Source: Dermanyssus gallinae
Taxonomy: Eukaryota > Arthropoda > Arachnida > Mesostigmata > Dermanyssidae
NCBI GenBank assembly: GCA_003439945.1
Contig: QVRM01007026.1
Coordinates: forward strand, 28,446 to 92,445
Direction of reading: 5' to 3'
Length of the DNA stretch: 64,000 nucleotides
Positions 46,920 to 58,594 of this stretch are shown in pieces. Within the stretch, counting starts at the first letter, position 1; the number at the start of each line of letters is the position of its first letter. A program made the translations under genes and the position numbers. The notes under the pieces were generated by a model that had not been told where the DNA came from, ran no database searches, and worked only from the letters and a program-made list of their open reading frames with translations.

Positions 46920-47716
46920 CTGCAGCTAGAGAGCTGTTAGACAGCCTCCAATCTCCAGTGGAAAAAGCTGTCTTTCTGGCAGCACGGGACACATTTAGTG
47001 GAGGCTTTCTAAAGTGTCTCCCTTCCCCGCAGCTGGGTACCATGCTGGACAACACCTCATTCCGCATGGTAACAGCTCTTCGAATAGGTGCCCCGGTTTG
47101 CAACCCCTACAGTTGCCGCGCATGTGGTACCACAGTAACTGAAGATGGACTTCACCCTCTTAGCTGCATCAAAAGCCATGGTAGAGTTTCTAGACACGCT
47201 GAAATCAATGCAATTATAAGAAGAGCCTTACGCAAAGCTGGTATACCAAGCACGCTCGAGCCCAGAATAGGACTTCATGACGACAAAAGACCAGACGGTG
47301 TAACAATCCCGCTATGGGCTAACGGCAGATGCTTGGTATGGGATGCTACAGTGTCCTGTACAGTGGCTCCCTCGTATATACGCCACAGTTCACTAGAAGC
47401 GGGATGGGTTGCCGAGCGCGCAGATAATGGGAAAAAACGCAAGTACCAAGAACTGGAGACAAGTTATATCGTAGTGCCAATATCGATGGAAACAATGGGC
47501 CCGGTAAGCAAGGGAACCAAGAGATTCATCAGTGAGCTGGGCCAACGGATTACAGATCTCACAGGGAATCGGCGCGAAGGCGAGTTTCTACGGCAACTGC
47601 TGTCGCTTGCTGTGTGCCGAGGAAACGCCGGCTGTATTGTCGGTTCCATGGAATAATATTTAGGAGTTAGAAGAAGACAAGGAGTACACGTTCACACCTC
47701 ACAATTGTAACATTTA
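46920..47716 (+). mobile_element. 5'-truncated RLE copy I with open endonuclease frame
   Basis: Open from AARELLDSLQSPVEKAVF to a TAA at 47,654-47,656. It contains ARDTFSGGF, LPSPQLGTMLDN, the zinc knuckle C-x2-C...H...C, RHAEIN, RPDGVTIPLW, LVWDATVS, METMGPVSKGT and LAVCRGNAG. The endonuclease motifs look intact although the reverse transcriptase is absent. 3' end: GTTCACACCTCACAATTGTA, then (TAA)n. Confidence 0.85.
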
Positions 47717-47748
47717 AATAATAATAATAATAATAATAATAATAATTT
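47717..47748. repeat. (TAA)n tract, tail-to-tail junction
   Basis: It joins the tail of copy I with the inverted tail of copy J. Confidence 0.85.
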
Positions 47749-47749
47749 A

Positions 47750-48393
47750 GTTTATTATTGTTTATTGCTGATCATACAATTGTGAGGTCTGAACATGTAT
47801 TAATATATAATTAAATAACTCGGTAGCAGTCTCTTCCTCCCAAAACATTGACCCGATTATACAGGCAGCGTGACCTCTGCATACCGCCAGCGAGAGCAAC
47901 TGCCGCAAGAACTCGCTCTCTCGTCGGTCGCCTGTGTTCTCCTGTATCCGCTCGCCAAGCTCTTTAATGAATCTCCTTGTGCCTTTACTAGCGGGACTTA
48001 GTGTTTCCATAGCGATAGGCACGACGTGGTATCTGGGCTCTAAGTCCCTGTACTTTCGTATTTTTTCTCGATCTGCATATTCGGTGACCCAGCCGGCCTC
48101 AAGGGCACTGTGTCGCAGGTAGGACGGGGCAACAGTGCAGGATACTGTTGTATCCCATGCCAGACACTTACCGCAAGACCACAATGGAATAGTGACTCCG
48201 TCGGGCCTCATGTCACTGCTTGTATCGAGTCTGGGCTCCAGCGTACTCGGTATGCCTGCACGACGCAGGGCTCTCCTTATCATCGAGTTAAGTTCCGCGT
48301 GCCTAGCGGCCCTTCCTTGGCTTTTGATGCAGCTCAGGGGGTGAAGGCCGTTCTCCGCCGGCGTCCCACAGGCTGAGCAGGTGTATGGCTCGC
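47750..48393 (-). mobile_element. 5'-truncated RLE copy J, inverted
   Basis: On the minus strand it begins CEPYTCSAC exactly where (TAA)n ends (48,393). It carries the zinc knuckle, RHAELN, MRPDGVTIPLW, LAWDTTVS, METLSPASKGT and LAVCRGHAA. The usual terminal GSME-stop is changed to GSMF, so the frame runs on into the 3' UTR (to 47,762). 3' motif GTTCAGACCTCACAATTGTA. Confidence 0.85.

Positions 48394-48485
<92 letters not shown>
48394..48485. repeat. (TAA)n between two head-to-head copies
   Basis: About 90 bp of TAA units bounded on both sides by truncated 5' ends of RLE copies pointing away from each other. Confidence 0.92.
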
Positions 48486-48487
<2 letters not shown>

Positions 48488-49147
48488 TGTCAGCACTTAG
48501 AATCGGCGCCCCCGTCTGCGAGCCGTTTCAGTGCAAACTGTGTGGAGAGACGGTAGATTCCAGTGGCCTACACCCATTGAGTTGCCCGAAGAGTGCCGGT
48601 AGATCCTCCAGACATGCTGAACTAAACAAGGTCATTATAAGGTCTCTTAGGAAAGCCGGTATACCATCTACACTTGAACCGAGAGGTTTAGTGCCCGCTG
48701 GCGAAGAAAGACCTGATGGGGTGACCATTGCATTATGGTCTCATGGGAAGTCCCTTGCTTGGGATGCAACGGTTTCGTGCACCACCGCGGCTTCCTATTT
48801 ACACCACAGCTCAGTTGAGCCGGGGTGGGTGGCAAAGCATGCGGAAGCCAGAAAACGCGTTAAATACACTGGACTGGAAACAAGATATACTTTCGTGCCT
48901 ATTGCCATGGAGACGCTAGGACCAATCAGCAAGGGAACCGAAGCATTTCTCAAAGATTTGAGTAAGCGAATTCAGGAGGTCACAAGCGACCAAAGAGAGG
49001 GTCAATTCTTGAGGCAAGCGTTGTCTTTGGCCGTTTGCAGAGGAAACGCGGCATCTATTTTAGGCGCCATGGAGTGAAATAATTATTTAAAGAATTTGCA
49101 ATAATACGTTCAGACCTCACAATTGTAACATTATTTAACATGTAATA
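48486..49147 (+). mobile_element. 5'-truncated RLE copy K with open endonuclease frame
   Basis: Open from the (TAA)n edge: MSALRIGAPVCEPFQC, zinc knuckle, RHAELN, ERPDGVTIALW, LAWDATVSCTTA, METLGPISKGTEA, QALSLAVCRGNAASILGAME, stop at 49,075-49,077. 3' end GTTCAGACCTCACAATTGTA, then (TAA)n. Same subfamily as copies B, G and H. Confidence 0.87.
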
Positions 49148-49251
<104 letters not shown>

Positions 49252-49564
49252 GAAAGAAGTATTTCGAGCCATCTAGGAGCTACCACTTTGTACCGATTAC
49301 ATCACATCAGCACAGGCACAGCGAAAATCCTGAAGGATATCGGGAAACGAATAGAAGACATCACGGGCGATCAACGCGAGGCCATGTTTTTAAGACAGAT
49401 GATGCCTTTGGCCGTTTGTAGAGGGATCGTGGTTTCCATCGTAGGCATCATGAATTGACAAGCGAACAAAGCAGGATGCACCTGGGCCAAACGTTCATAC
49501 CTCACAATTGTATTAATAATAATAATAATTAAAGCTTAGTGATGATCGCAGTAACCTAAACAAC

Positions 49565-49745
49565 CTTTATCGTTTCGATTCTGGTAGTCGTCTTCCTCCT
49601 GGTCCTTTTCATCGTCAGTGAGGAGTGCATGAACCAAATGGCTCTGCTGGTGATACTGCAGCGCTGCGACCTTACGGAAACGTTGCGTACAAAATTTCTG
49701 CGTACATCGATATGGCCGAGATGCCATTGTGTTCAGGGGAGGCAT
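49565..49745 (-). pseudogene. Duplicated zinc-finger exon 7
   Basis: It encodes the same finger as 28,493-28,673 with its acceptor and GTTGTT donor preserved and no stop. No host gene is visible around it, so it is probably an orphan exon, though still spliceable in principle. Confidence 0.75.
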
Positions 49746-50529
49746 CTAAATTGCATATGCATACATACACAAAACAAACGCCATCAATTAGGTGTTTATT
49801 AAACGCTACTGACTAAACCGTAGCAGCAATACACTTCCGTCTGGCAATAGTTCTGATCGTTTCATATAACCCTTTCGAACGACGGGAACCCTTCAAATAC
49901 TATAGCTAAAACGCTTTAACATATAATCTGCAATAAAGAGAAAACATGTAATCTTGACATATAAACAATACAAGAAAAAAAGCAAATACTCGAAGAGTTC
50001 ACAAAATCTACAAAACCAATCGAGCCGAAGATGATTCGGAACCCATGCGAAGGGTCCAGTGATACATTATTGCGGAAACCAATTCGGTATGCGCGAAAAA
50101 AAAATGCGTAAAACGTTGAAACAGAGATTTAAAAATCGACAAACACTATAGCTAAACATCTACAATAACAAGCAATCATGTAACCTTGACATATAAACAC
50201 TGAAACGAAAAATAGCAAATACTCCAAGAGTCCACAAAATTTACAAAATCAATCAAGTCGAATGTGATTCAGAACCCATGCGGCGGGTCCAGTGCTACAT
50301 TACTGCGGAAATCAATTCGGTATACGTCAAAAGTCACCAACAGTATTAAGACAAAATAGTCTTAACCTCAGTAATTCAACAAACGTCCAAAGCATTCAGC
50401 AGTGCGCATCGATAGAGCATCTATGTAGCGTTATATATATAGGTACTATGAAACAATTTATTTAAACCCTATACAAATATACCGTCAGGCCTGAAAAAAG
50501 CGGTTTCGTAGCACGGATATGTGAACTTC

Positions 50530-50553
50530 ACCGGACGTTATATATATATATAT

Positions 50554-50640
<87 letters not shown>

Positions 50641-50690
50641 ATATATATACTAATATATATAATATATATAATATATAACATTGTCTGTAT
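50530..50690. repeat. (TA)n-rich tract
   Basis: Interrupted TA and ATATAA repeats matching the intron next to exon 6, with different length. Confidence 0.85.
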
Positions 50691-50703
50691 TGCTTTAACA
50701 GAC

Positions 50704-50890
50704 CTGCGGCAGAGGCGGTTGCCATTGGCTGGGAGGTGATGGTTTCATAGGCAAACGAGGAAACTGTCGACGGAGCGTGAAACAGAGTGTGGGCCACGGC
50801 TGGCCCGGAGCACACGGACGAATCCATGAAGTAAGTCGTTCCAGCGGCAAGTGTCACCCCTTGCTCGCTCGTCACAGGATTGATGCTCTG
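50704..50890 (-). pseudogene. Truncated duplicate of zinc-finger exon 6
   Basis: Minus-strand copy of the 3' half of exon 6 with an extra T near 50,720 that shifts its frame. The 5' half is missing at the retrotransposon junction. Confidence 0.8.
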
Positions 50891-52192
50891 ACCTTAAGAG
50901 ATAAACGCCGCGCGTTGCTACAGACACGACCTCGTCTGCTGGCTATGCACTCACAAGCGGCACTTTGCCTTTGGAGATATAGTCTAGGTTCCCCTAAATT
51001 CAACTACACACTACGCACTTCACCGACAAGCCAATGTCCCGACGCCCTACAATCGTACGACGACTCTACGAGGGACATATTGAGCGAAGTTCTCAACATT
51101 GACTTCACGGACAGTACGTGGCGAAGAGCAAGTCTCCCCATAAGAGAAGGTGGACTGGGTATTCGATCAGCAGCAGAATTGGCTCCCATATGTTACGCAG
51201 CGTCATTATTGGAATTTGGCCAGCTGGCGGAGACGCTAGTTGACCCGAGTGCTCACCACCGGCTGTACATAGCTAAGCAGACGGCAGAGTCACTGGTCAA
51301 ACTGAGATTGGATCCAGGCCCTTGGGAAAAACATACAACGCAGAGAGTGCTCGACAACTACAGATGCAAAGTCATAGCTCGTGAGATCATCGAAAGCCTT
51401 GAGTCTCCCACAGAGAAAGCGGTCTTCTTGGCCGCACGAGACACCTTCAGTGGCGGATTTCTCAGAGCTCTCCCGTCACCGCAGCTCGGCACTATGCTGG
51501 ACAACATCTCATTCCGCATGGTGTCGGCCCTAAGAATCGGCGGGCCGATATGCGAACCACACATTTGTAAGGCCTGCGGAAAACCAGTGGAGAAGGATGG
51601 CCTCCACCCCTTGAGCTGCATCAAGAGCCAAGGCCGGGCCCCTAGGCACACCGAAATAAACGCAATAATTCAAAGAGCTCTCCGGAGAGCAGGAATACCT
51701 AGCATGCTGGAACCCAGACTTGGACTTCATGACGATAAAAGGCCCGACGGTGTGACCATTCCGCCGTGGGAAAAAGGCAAATGTCTGGTTTGGGATGCGA
51801 CAGTATCCTGCACGGCCGCACCGTCTTATTTATGCCACAGCGCGACGGAGGCGGGATGGGTTGCCGAACACGCAGAAAAAGAAAAGTGGCGTAAATACAA
51901 AGAGTTAGAGCCTAGATACAATTTCGTGCCGATTGCAATGGAAACAATGGGCCCGGTCAGCAGAAGTACAAGGAAATTTATAAAAGACTTAGGTGATCGA
52001 ATACGAGCAAACACCGGGGATATACGCGAAGACGAATTTCTGAGGCAGCTGCTTTCACTGGCAGTGTGCAGAGGAAATGCCGCGTCGATATTAGGTGCGA
52101 TGGGCTGAGAACAGATAGATGGTAACCATGAAATAACGAGGATACACATTCACACCTCACAATTGTATTGTCCTAACACATATTAATGAAAA
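50891..52192 (+). mobile_element. 5'-truncated RLE copy L, longest of the TAA family
   Basis: Open for about 406 codons to TGA at 52,106-52,108. Seen: SPKFNYTLRTSP and ASLPIREGGLGIRSAAELAP (region after the RT fingers/palm), FLAARDTFSGGF, LPSPQLGTMLDN, the zinc knuckle C-x2-C-x7-H-x4-C, RHTEIN, RPDGVTIPPW, LVWDATVS and the terminal SLAVCRGNAASILGAM. The RT catalytic motifs are upstream of the truncation and absent. 3' end TTCACACCTCACAATTGTA, then (TAA)n at 52,193-52,310. An in-frame GTG at 50,777 extends the frame into antisense exon 6 sequence by chance. Confidence 0.88.
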
Positions 52193-52310
<118 letters not shown>

Positions 52311-53599
52311 TCATCTATAGCCCATGGGCTGGCGAGGACATTTGAATCAGAGTTGCGCAACCGACGGCTGTAGCCAGCTCTGAATATAGCGGACTCTACA
52401 GCAAGATAACCGTAATCTACAGCCCGCACTCTAAATCAGCCTATTTAAGTCTTGTTTCTGCAATACAGAGTCATAAGCCGCATCACGGGTATCTCAGTAT
52501 TAAGCTTAGTTATAAAGATCTTTAACAGATCGCATCATTGTCACAATACAATTGTGCCATACACTTTTTAAAATAGCATTATGTGGTATATCAGGACGAC
52601 CACTGAAAAGGTCCACTTGCACACAATAATTTAGTGTAGTAGGTAGCCGATTCGATATTCGTAAATAATCGTAAACAGTTTCCTATGCATTTCATTGAAT
52701 TTACTCTGTTGTTCTAAAATCTAAAAAATAAGCCTATCGGCGTCAAACCGCTTTTTACAAATATTTTCATCTATAAACTCTTGGTTACCGAGCCCTTCTG
52801 GCTTCCCACCAGGCGTTTGCCTAGGGCGTTAGCCCCTAATGCTCAAGATAATTGATTTGGATTTACCGTCAATGAGTTCTAAACGATTCGATCTGATGAC
52901 TCGAAACTACGTGATTTAGCGAATGGGCGGTGTTGACAGGTCTGCAGCTAGCTACCAGTGCCGTTTGTGAATGGTGCAAAGCGAGCGGTATGTTGATTTC
53001 TCAATTACAACTTGTCACACCGTCTCGCCGATAGTTGTTATCTAGCCTATGTTGTAACCGCAAACCATTCCTGTTGTAATATCTTATCCTGGTTTAAGCA
53101 TACATATAAAACCATCACCAAGTAAATGCCATACACCGTTGTTAAGTTCTTCTTCACAATTAAGAGGCCAAGTTTCTGCCTAAATCTCTACATTGTGCCT
53201 CTGCATATTGTGCCTTCGTAGGCGCTGGCACCACAGCTGAGTATGGAGTTATTTTAAAACAAATGACATCAATCCTATTCGGTATAGTACTAAACTGTGA
53301 CAAGGGCAAGGTATCACCAGATACCCTACGAGAGCGCTCTACAAGAGGACCGGCACCACGTTGTACTACACAGTACCAATCAAATACCTTGCCCAGTATC
53401 AAGAACCAACATGTCATTGCTGGTATCAGCTGATATATGTATACGAAGTTGTCTAAGTTAGTTATCAACACTTTTTGATGTTCGTGACAATCGGCGAGGT
53501 AGACAACTTATGAATTCCACTTACTCGGAGTGGCTTAAACTTAGCGAGTTAAAAAAAACTTAAACTTAAACCATTCGGTCTCCTTTCGTATTCCGCAGA
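52311..53599. other. Unassigned sequence
   Basis: No supported gene. A block at about 53,278-53,320 (TAGTACTAAACTGTG...GGTATC) resembles 55,035-55,070, suggesting an unclassified dispersed repeat. Confidence 0.35.
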
Positions 53600-53995
53600 T
53601 GGTGTATATATTATATACAGAGCTAAATAAGATCCTTAAACGTGCTTTTCGGAGAGCTTGTGTGTGTCCTCGCTACGCAAGCTTCACGTACCTATATTAT
53701 CTGGATATTATAATAGCTACACGAGAAAAGATCACGAAACACGCTGAATCAGAGAAGAGTCGCGAAAGCGTGGAGATCAAGACGAGATATCATTTCGTAC
53801 TCATGATTATGAAAACATTCGCCTCCCTAAGCAATGGTACAGACATATTTCCTTGCAAGATGCCTAATCGAGGCAGCAACTATCTTCTACATTGAGCATG
53901 CTAAGGAAACGCCGCTTTTATTATGTGCTCTATGAGGTAGCCGATGCAGGGTACGCATAAAATGAGAAGCACATGTGTGGTCTTACAATTGTTTA
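53600..53995 (+). mobile_element. Very decayed RLE retrotransposon fragment
   Basis: It reads ITKHAESEKSRESVEIKTRYHF, then MKTFASLSNGT, and later HAKETPLLL, aligning with AEHAEKEKWRKYKELEPRYNF, METMGPVSRST and CRGNAASIL of copy L. The 3' end is GTGTGGTCTTACAATTGTTT without (TAA)n. Confidence 0.55.
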
Positions 53996-54047
53996 ACTTC
54001 GCTAAGAGTTATTTTGGCCTTACCCCGGCTTTCCTGCTAGCTTAATA

Positions 54048-54926
54048 TTAGGGCTACAAAAAAGTCTTTTCGGTTTTGGCAAAACACATATATAGGAGAC
54101 ACGGGAGGTCTTATTTATTGATTTACGTATGTATTCTCCGCCGGAAGATACAACCTCTGCCCAACGATTTACAAGGTTTTCGATTCCTAAATAATCTTCT
54201 AAATTTCCAAAAAAATCCAAAATATTCTTCCAGTCCGGAACGCACGTGTTCGATAGAAGTGAATTTTTTACCACTTAAAATGTTTTGCATCGATCTGAAT
54301 AGGCGGTAATCAGATGGTGCTAAGTCGGGGGAATACGGTGGATGTTCCAAAAGTTCCCATTTTAGCTGGGAAATTTTCGGAAGCGTCTTTCTTTCTTTCG
54401 CGAAAGGAACAGGACACCCTTCCTTGAAATTAGTGCAGGGTACGACTGCTTTAAATTTTCGTGAACCTTTTCGAGTTGTTGACAGTACACGGCCGTATTT
54501 ATCGTCTGGTTACGCGGTAAAAGTTCATAGTGCACTATCCCGCCCACATTCCACCAAATACACAGTAAAACCTAGTTTTTTTTTCCCTTTCGGAACTTCT
54601 CAAACCACTGTTGGCACATTCTGTCTGTACAACAGGCATCTCCAAACGATTTTAACAACTTTTTGTGAGCCTGCGTTGCACTCAGTCCGTTTTTAAACTC
54701 ATGGAGTAGAATCGCCCGAATTTGGCATTTTTCTACCTCCATTTTGCAGCACTTTTACAAACAAACGGCTAAACAGATTTCAAAATGGTTGAGACCAGCA
54801 GATTCCCCGCTCTTTTTCACATGAAGACAACAAAAAGTGAGCCAATGATCTATGCCTAGGCGCCGGGGCGGGCGCTGTGAAAGCCGCGCAAGTGCCAATC
54901 CGAAAAGACTTTTTTATAGACCCTAT
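54048..54926 (-). mobile_element. Internally deleted mariner
   Basis: The ends TTAGGGCTACAAAAAAGTCT and the reverse complement ATAGGGTCTATAAAAAAGTC form terminal repeats. The minus strand begins MEVEKCQIRAILLHEFKNG (DNA-binding domain) and QQWFEKFRKGK. It then jumps, through a stop, to GGIVHYELLP, and later EHPPYSPDLAPSDY, the third catalytic motif. The first catalytic Asp region is deleted. About 0.88 kb instead of 1.3 kb. Confidence 0.8.
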
Positions 54927-57149
54927 AGATGTAGCATATTAGAATCCAGCTTGGTAGATGTAGCCTTTTAGATCTCTCCACATAATTTGCTGGGATGTAT
55001 TCACAGCACAAATATGCAAATTTAGTTAAGATCCGATATGGTACTAAACTGTGGGAATGGCAGGGTATCTTACTAGGCTGTGAATAGAGCGCAACACGTC
55101 TGTACTTTTGAGCACGAGGATGTCCATGGCGTATTTTATACTTCTAGGATGTCTATGGCGTATTTTTAAATGTGTACAATGTACGCTGGTTGGGGCAATA
55201 TTTGAGTGGCCTAGAGCCAAAAGTGACTCTTTTGGCCTGCTTTACGCGCCCCTTTTCTATTCCTAATCACTTACTACATGCTTTCTTTATACTGAAGATT
55301 TTTAAGGAAGTCAAATTTGTCCAACAAAGCAGCACAGGCGGGGTTCAGATTTATCTCGTCAATTATCTCTAGGTGACTGGAGTTTTTATGTGTTATCCCA
55401 AAGATAACTTGTTTGATTACCTCAATCGCTGCTTGTCGGTCCTGAAGTGCACCTCTGAGGACTTCCTTACATTTATGAGCATTGTGCGCCAGTTTTACCT
55501 ATTCTTTAAGCTTCCAAGAAAAACTTAATTCGCCGCTACGGCGGTTGCCGGATCTCCACACGTAGCATAGTCAAAATCAAAAAAGTTGAACGAGCTCCTT
55601 AGCAGTACAATCCTGTGGGGAATTGAGGGTAGGCATGGTCGAAGTCAGGAGGTGCTGTAGCACAATTCTGAGTTCAGCAAGACTTTCATACTCCTGGATA
55701 AGAAATAGAAACCTCCAGATCCTTACAAATACTGGTGTAATAACCTTGTAGCTCGCGTCTTTATCTGTTGTAATATGACATCTCTTCGCATGGTGTTCAA
55801 GTTTCGAAGTTTAATTTAGCTCTCCTTAAGGTTTTTGTCGCTGGGAAAGCTCTTGCTCGAGCGATGTTCGCGGTTGCCTCTGCACCAAGCCTTTCGTCTA
55901 GGCCCACTTGGCCATGAAATCAAGATAGACGTTTTATTTGCGGCCATGGATACTCTTGCCACCGCGTCAGACGGTAGTTTAAGTTCGAGTCGTCCTTCTT
56001 TTTAGGAATCGTGAGGCTTGCACTTTAGGAGCTGGGAACGAGAGCTGAGTGCTATTTAGTGCTCCGCACATATGGCGCAAAGTACTAGATGGCTGTTTGT
56101 ATCACATTGACATTTTTCTCTCTCTTTCTCTCCCGTTCTTTCTTAATTTTGAATAGCTTGTTGTTTGCTCGACATATAGTGACCAGTGAGTTGGATTTAC
56201 GGTCTTGACTTGAAGTCTTGGCTTTTATTGTTTGGAATGTTGTTTGCATAGAAAGACGGCGTTCCACTTCCGTTGCACACTGATGCTCTATTTGTTAAGA
56301 AAACGTTACTAGCATGTTATGATGAAAGAACAGCATATCTTAATTGATCAAGCATATCACACAGACGCCGTGGCCGTCACCAGCAACAATACTGCTGAAA
56401 AAACCATTTACTATGTTCAGCGCTGAGCTCTCTAAGTGAAGGCATAGAGTTATCTCTCAAGGACTTGAAACGATTGCATGAGGTCAATGAGAAGACATGC
56501 TTCTAAGATTGGGAAAACTAGAAAACAAATTAAAACGGGAGCACGTCACGATCAGCTTACACGTTGAACGTTGGCAGTGCTAGCCTACAAGATGAAAAAT
56601 ATTGAGATCCTTTAAGATTGTGTTTTCGATTTCATCCTAACCACGACACAGTCGTAGCGTTATAAAGGCCAGCTCAGGGTTCGCGGGTACAGGCTGCTCA
56701 CCCTGCTCACCGTCTGGAATAAGCTACCATTTGAGCTTTGAAATGCTGCCCAGGTCGTTGTTTTTTTGAAACGACATCTTATTTTGAAGCTGAAGAAACA
56801 GGAAGCAAGTGACCCATTAGTTATTTTATGGTTTTATTGTTCATGTTCTTACTCTCCAGTTTATTCACCTGGACATATTTTATATATTTTGTTTTTCTTT
56901 TGGGAGTATAAAGCTGTTACAAAAATATTAAAAATAAAAAAATAAATATATGAAAATAAAAAGTCTAGTATTTTCAATCTTAAATTATTTACAAAAAAAT
57001 TAAAGAACCAATACTATCCGGTTTGTTTTGCTTGGATGGGCCATTCAACTACAAATAAGCCAAATTTCGCGCTAATTGGTGGTGGCGTGCTTGAGTTTGG
57101 TTCTAAAAATAAAGAAAACGAAATTCGGCAATTTTTAAGGAGCCGAAAA
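54927..57149. other. Unassigned sequence
   Basis: No supported gene. A hairpin GCCAAAAG...TCTTTTGGC lies near 55,218-55,236. Open frames have no recognised motifs. Confidence 0.35.
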
Positions 57150-58240
57150 TAGAGGAGCAACGAATCTGCACTAACTTCTGCGTTAAAAACCAAATCACAT
57201 GATCTAAAATGGCGGAAATATAACGAGCTGCTTATGGTAATTAAGCAGTATCCGGAAACACTGTGTGTACATGGTACCGTCGATTTCATGATGAACGTAA
57301 AGAAACCGGATTGATGATCCCCCTCGGGAAGGTTGTCGACGTCAATAAGAAGAAAACTTTGAAAACGTTTGTAATATCGAACTCAACAACGCCGAAGATA
57401 GCTGAGGACATTACGATCACGAAGATAGCTGAGGACGTGAAGATGCCTTGTGAATTAGTTATATTTAGCTTAACCAATTTTTTATGCGTCAGAAAACTGA
57501 CAGTGGAATTCGCCAAACAAATGTTGAATTTCCAGCAAATTAACGCTCGTCGGGAAATGTCCGAATTTGACTTTTAGGCGAGAACAGGACACCTTAGATT
57601 GCTTCGGAGAGTGATTACAGGAGACAAGTCATGGGTTGCGACATCGCGACCAAAGGCCAATCCTACCAGTGGTGCTTCCAAGAAGAGAGTCTATCGAAAA
57701 AAAAAATCAGACAAAGCAGAGATAACACCAAGGTTCTCTTGACCGTTTTTCTTTCGACTACAAGGAAATCATCTTCCACGAATGCTTGCCACCTGGTTAT
57801 ACGGACAACAAGGAATACTACCGCGAAAATTTAAATATATTGCGTGAAAACTCCGACGCAAGAGGCCTGTACCCTGGGCAAACAACTCTTGGATCCTCCA
57901 TCATGACAACGCGCCGGCACACATATCGTTACTGATTTCGGATTATTTAGTACAACAATTCGATTTCTATAATTTTGCAAGTTCCCTTGCACAGCCGGAC
58001 CTTGCACCTTGTAACCTTTCCTAATCCACCGGATAAAAAACGGTAAGTCAAAATTCAATCCACAATTGAATAGACAACGCCACGAGACTGTAGAGTAAAT
58101 AAGGACGATACAAACCAAATTTGCAGGAGGAACTCAACTCGATTCGAAAGACATGTTTAAAAATGTTTCGAAGGGTGAGAAAGAATATGGCACAAGTGCA
58201 TTCCAGCGGGTGGGAGTTATTTTTAAATGAGAACTTTGGA
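57150..58240 (+). mobile_element. Decayed mariner-like transposase
   Basis: Across broken frames it reads CTWYRRFHDERKETG, TKIAEDVKMP, EFAKQMLNFQQ, RRVITGDKSW (motif 1 with Glu to Lys), DIATKGQSYQW, TKVLLTVF, FHECLPPGYT and NKEYYRENLNILREN, in mariner order. The second and third catalytic regions are recognisable only in pieces. Terminal repeats were not identified. Different from the other two mariners in this window. Confidence 0.7.
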
Positions 58241-58515
58241 AGATTAAATAAATATTTTATTTTTATAACTTCGTCCAGCGTAGGATGCGCTCAGTGATTT
58301 GATCATTTTTACATATATGAACGAAAGATGACAGATTGCCAACTTGTTGAGCAAGTCGGTAAAACCTGATTAATTAAAATCGTAATCACAATTTTCCCCT
58401 TAAACCCGATTCGAGCGCTTGATAAAATTGTTTGCCACTCTCGCAATATTACGAGCAACATTTATATTATACATTTAGACTATCTAAATTTATATACACG
58501 TATATATATCTATCG

Positions 58516-58518
<3 letters not shown>

Positions 58519-58587
<69 letters not shown>

Positions 58588-58590
58588 TAT
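58519..58590. repeat. (TA)n tract at the 3' end of an RLE element
   Basis: About 70 bp of TA units immediately beyond the 3' end of the 58.6-60.7 kb retrotransposon. Confidence 0.9.
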
Positions 58591-58594
58591 AATC

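Larger units (their letters stand above)
49252..50890 (+). repeat. Segmental duplication, right member
   Basis: Direct-orientation copy of 28,078-29,750, about 21.2 kb away. It carries a retrotransposon fragment (49,252-49,517), a duplicate of zinc-finger exon 7 (49,565-49,745) and the 3' part of exon 6 (50,704-50,890). Identity stops abruptly at GATGCTCTG (50,890), where the next retrotransposon copy begins. Confidence 0.9.
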
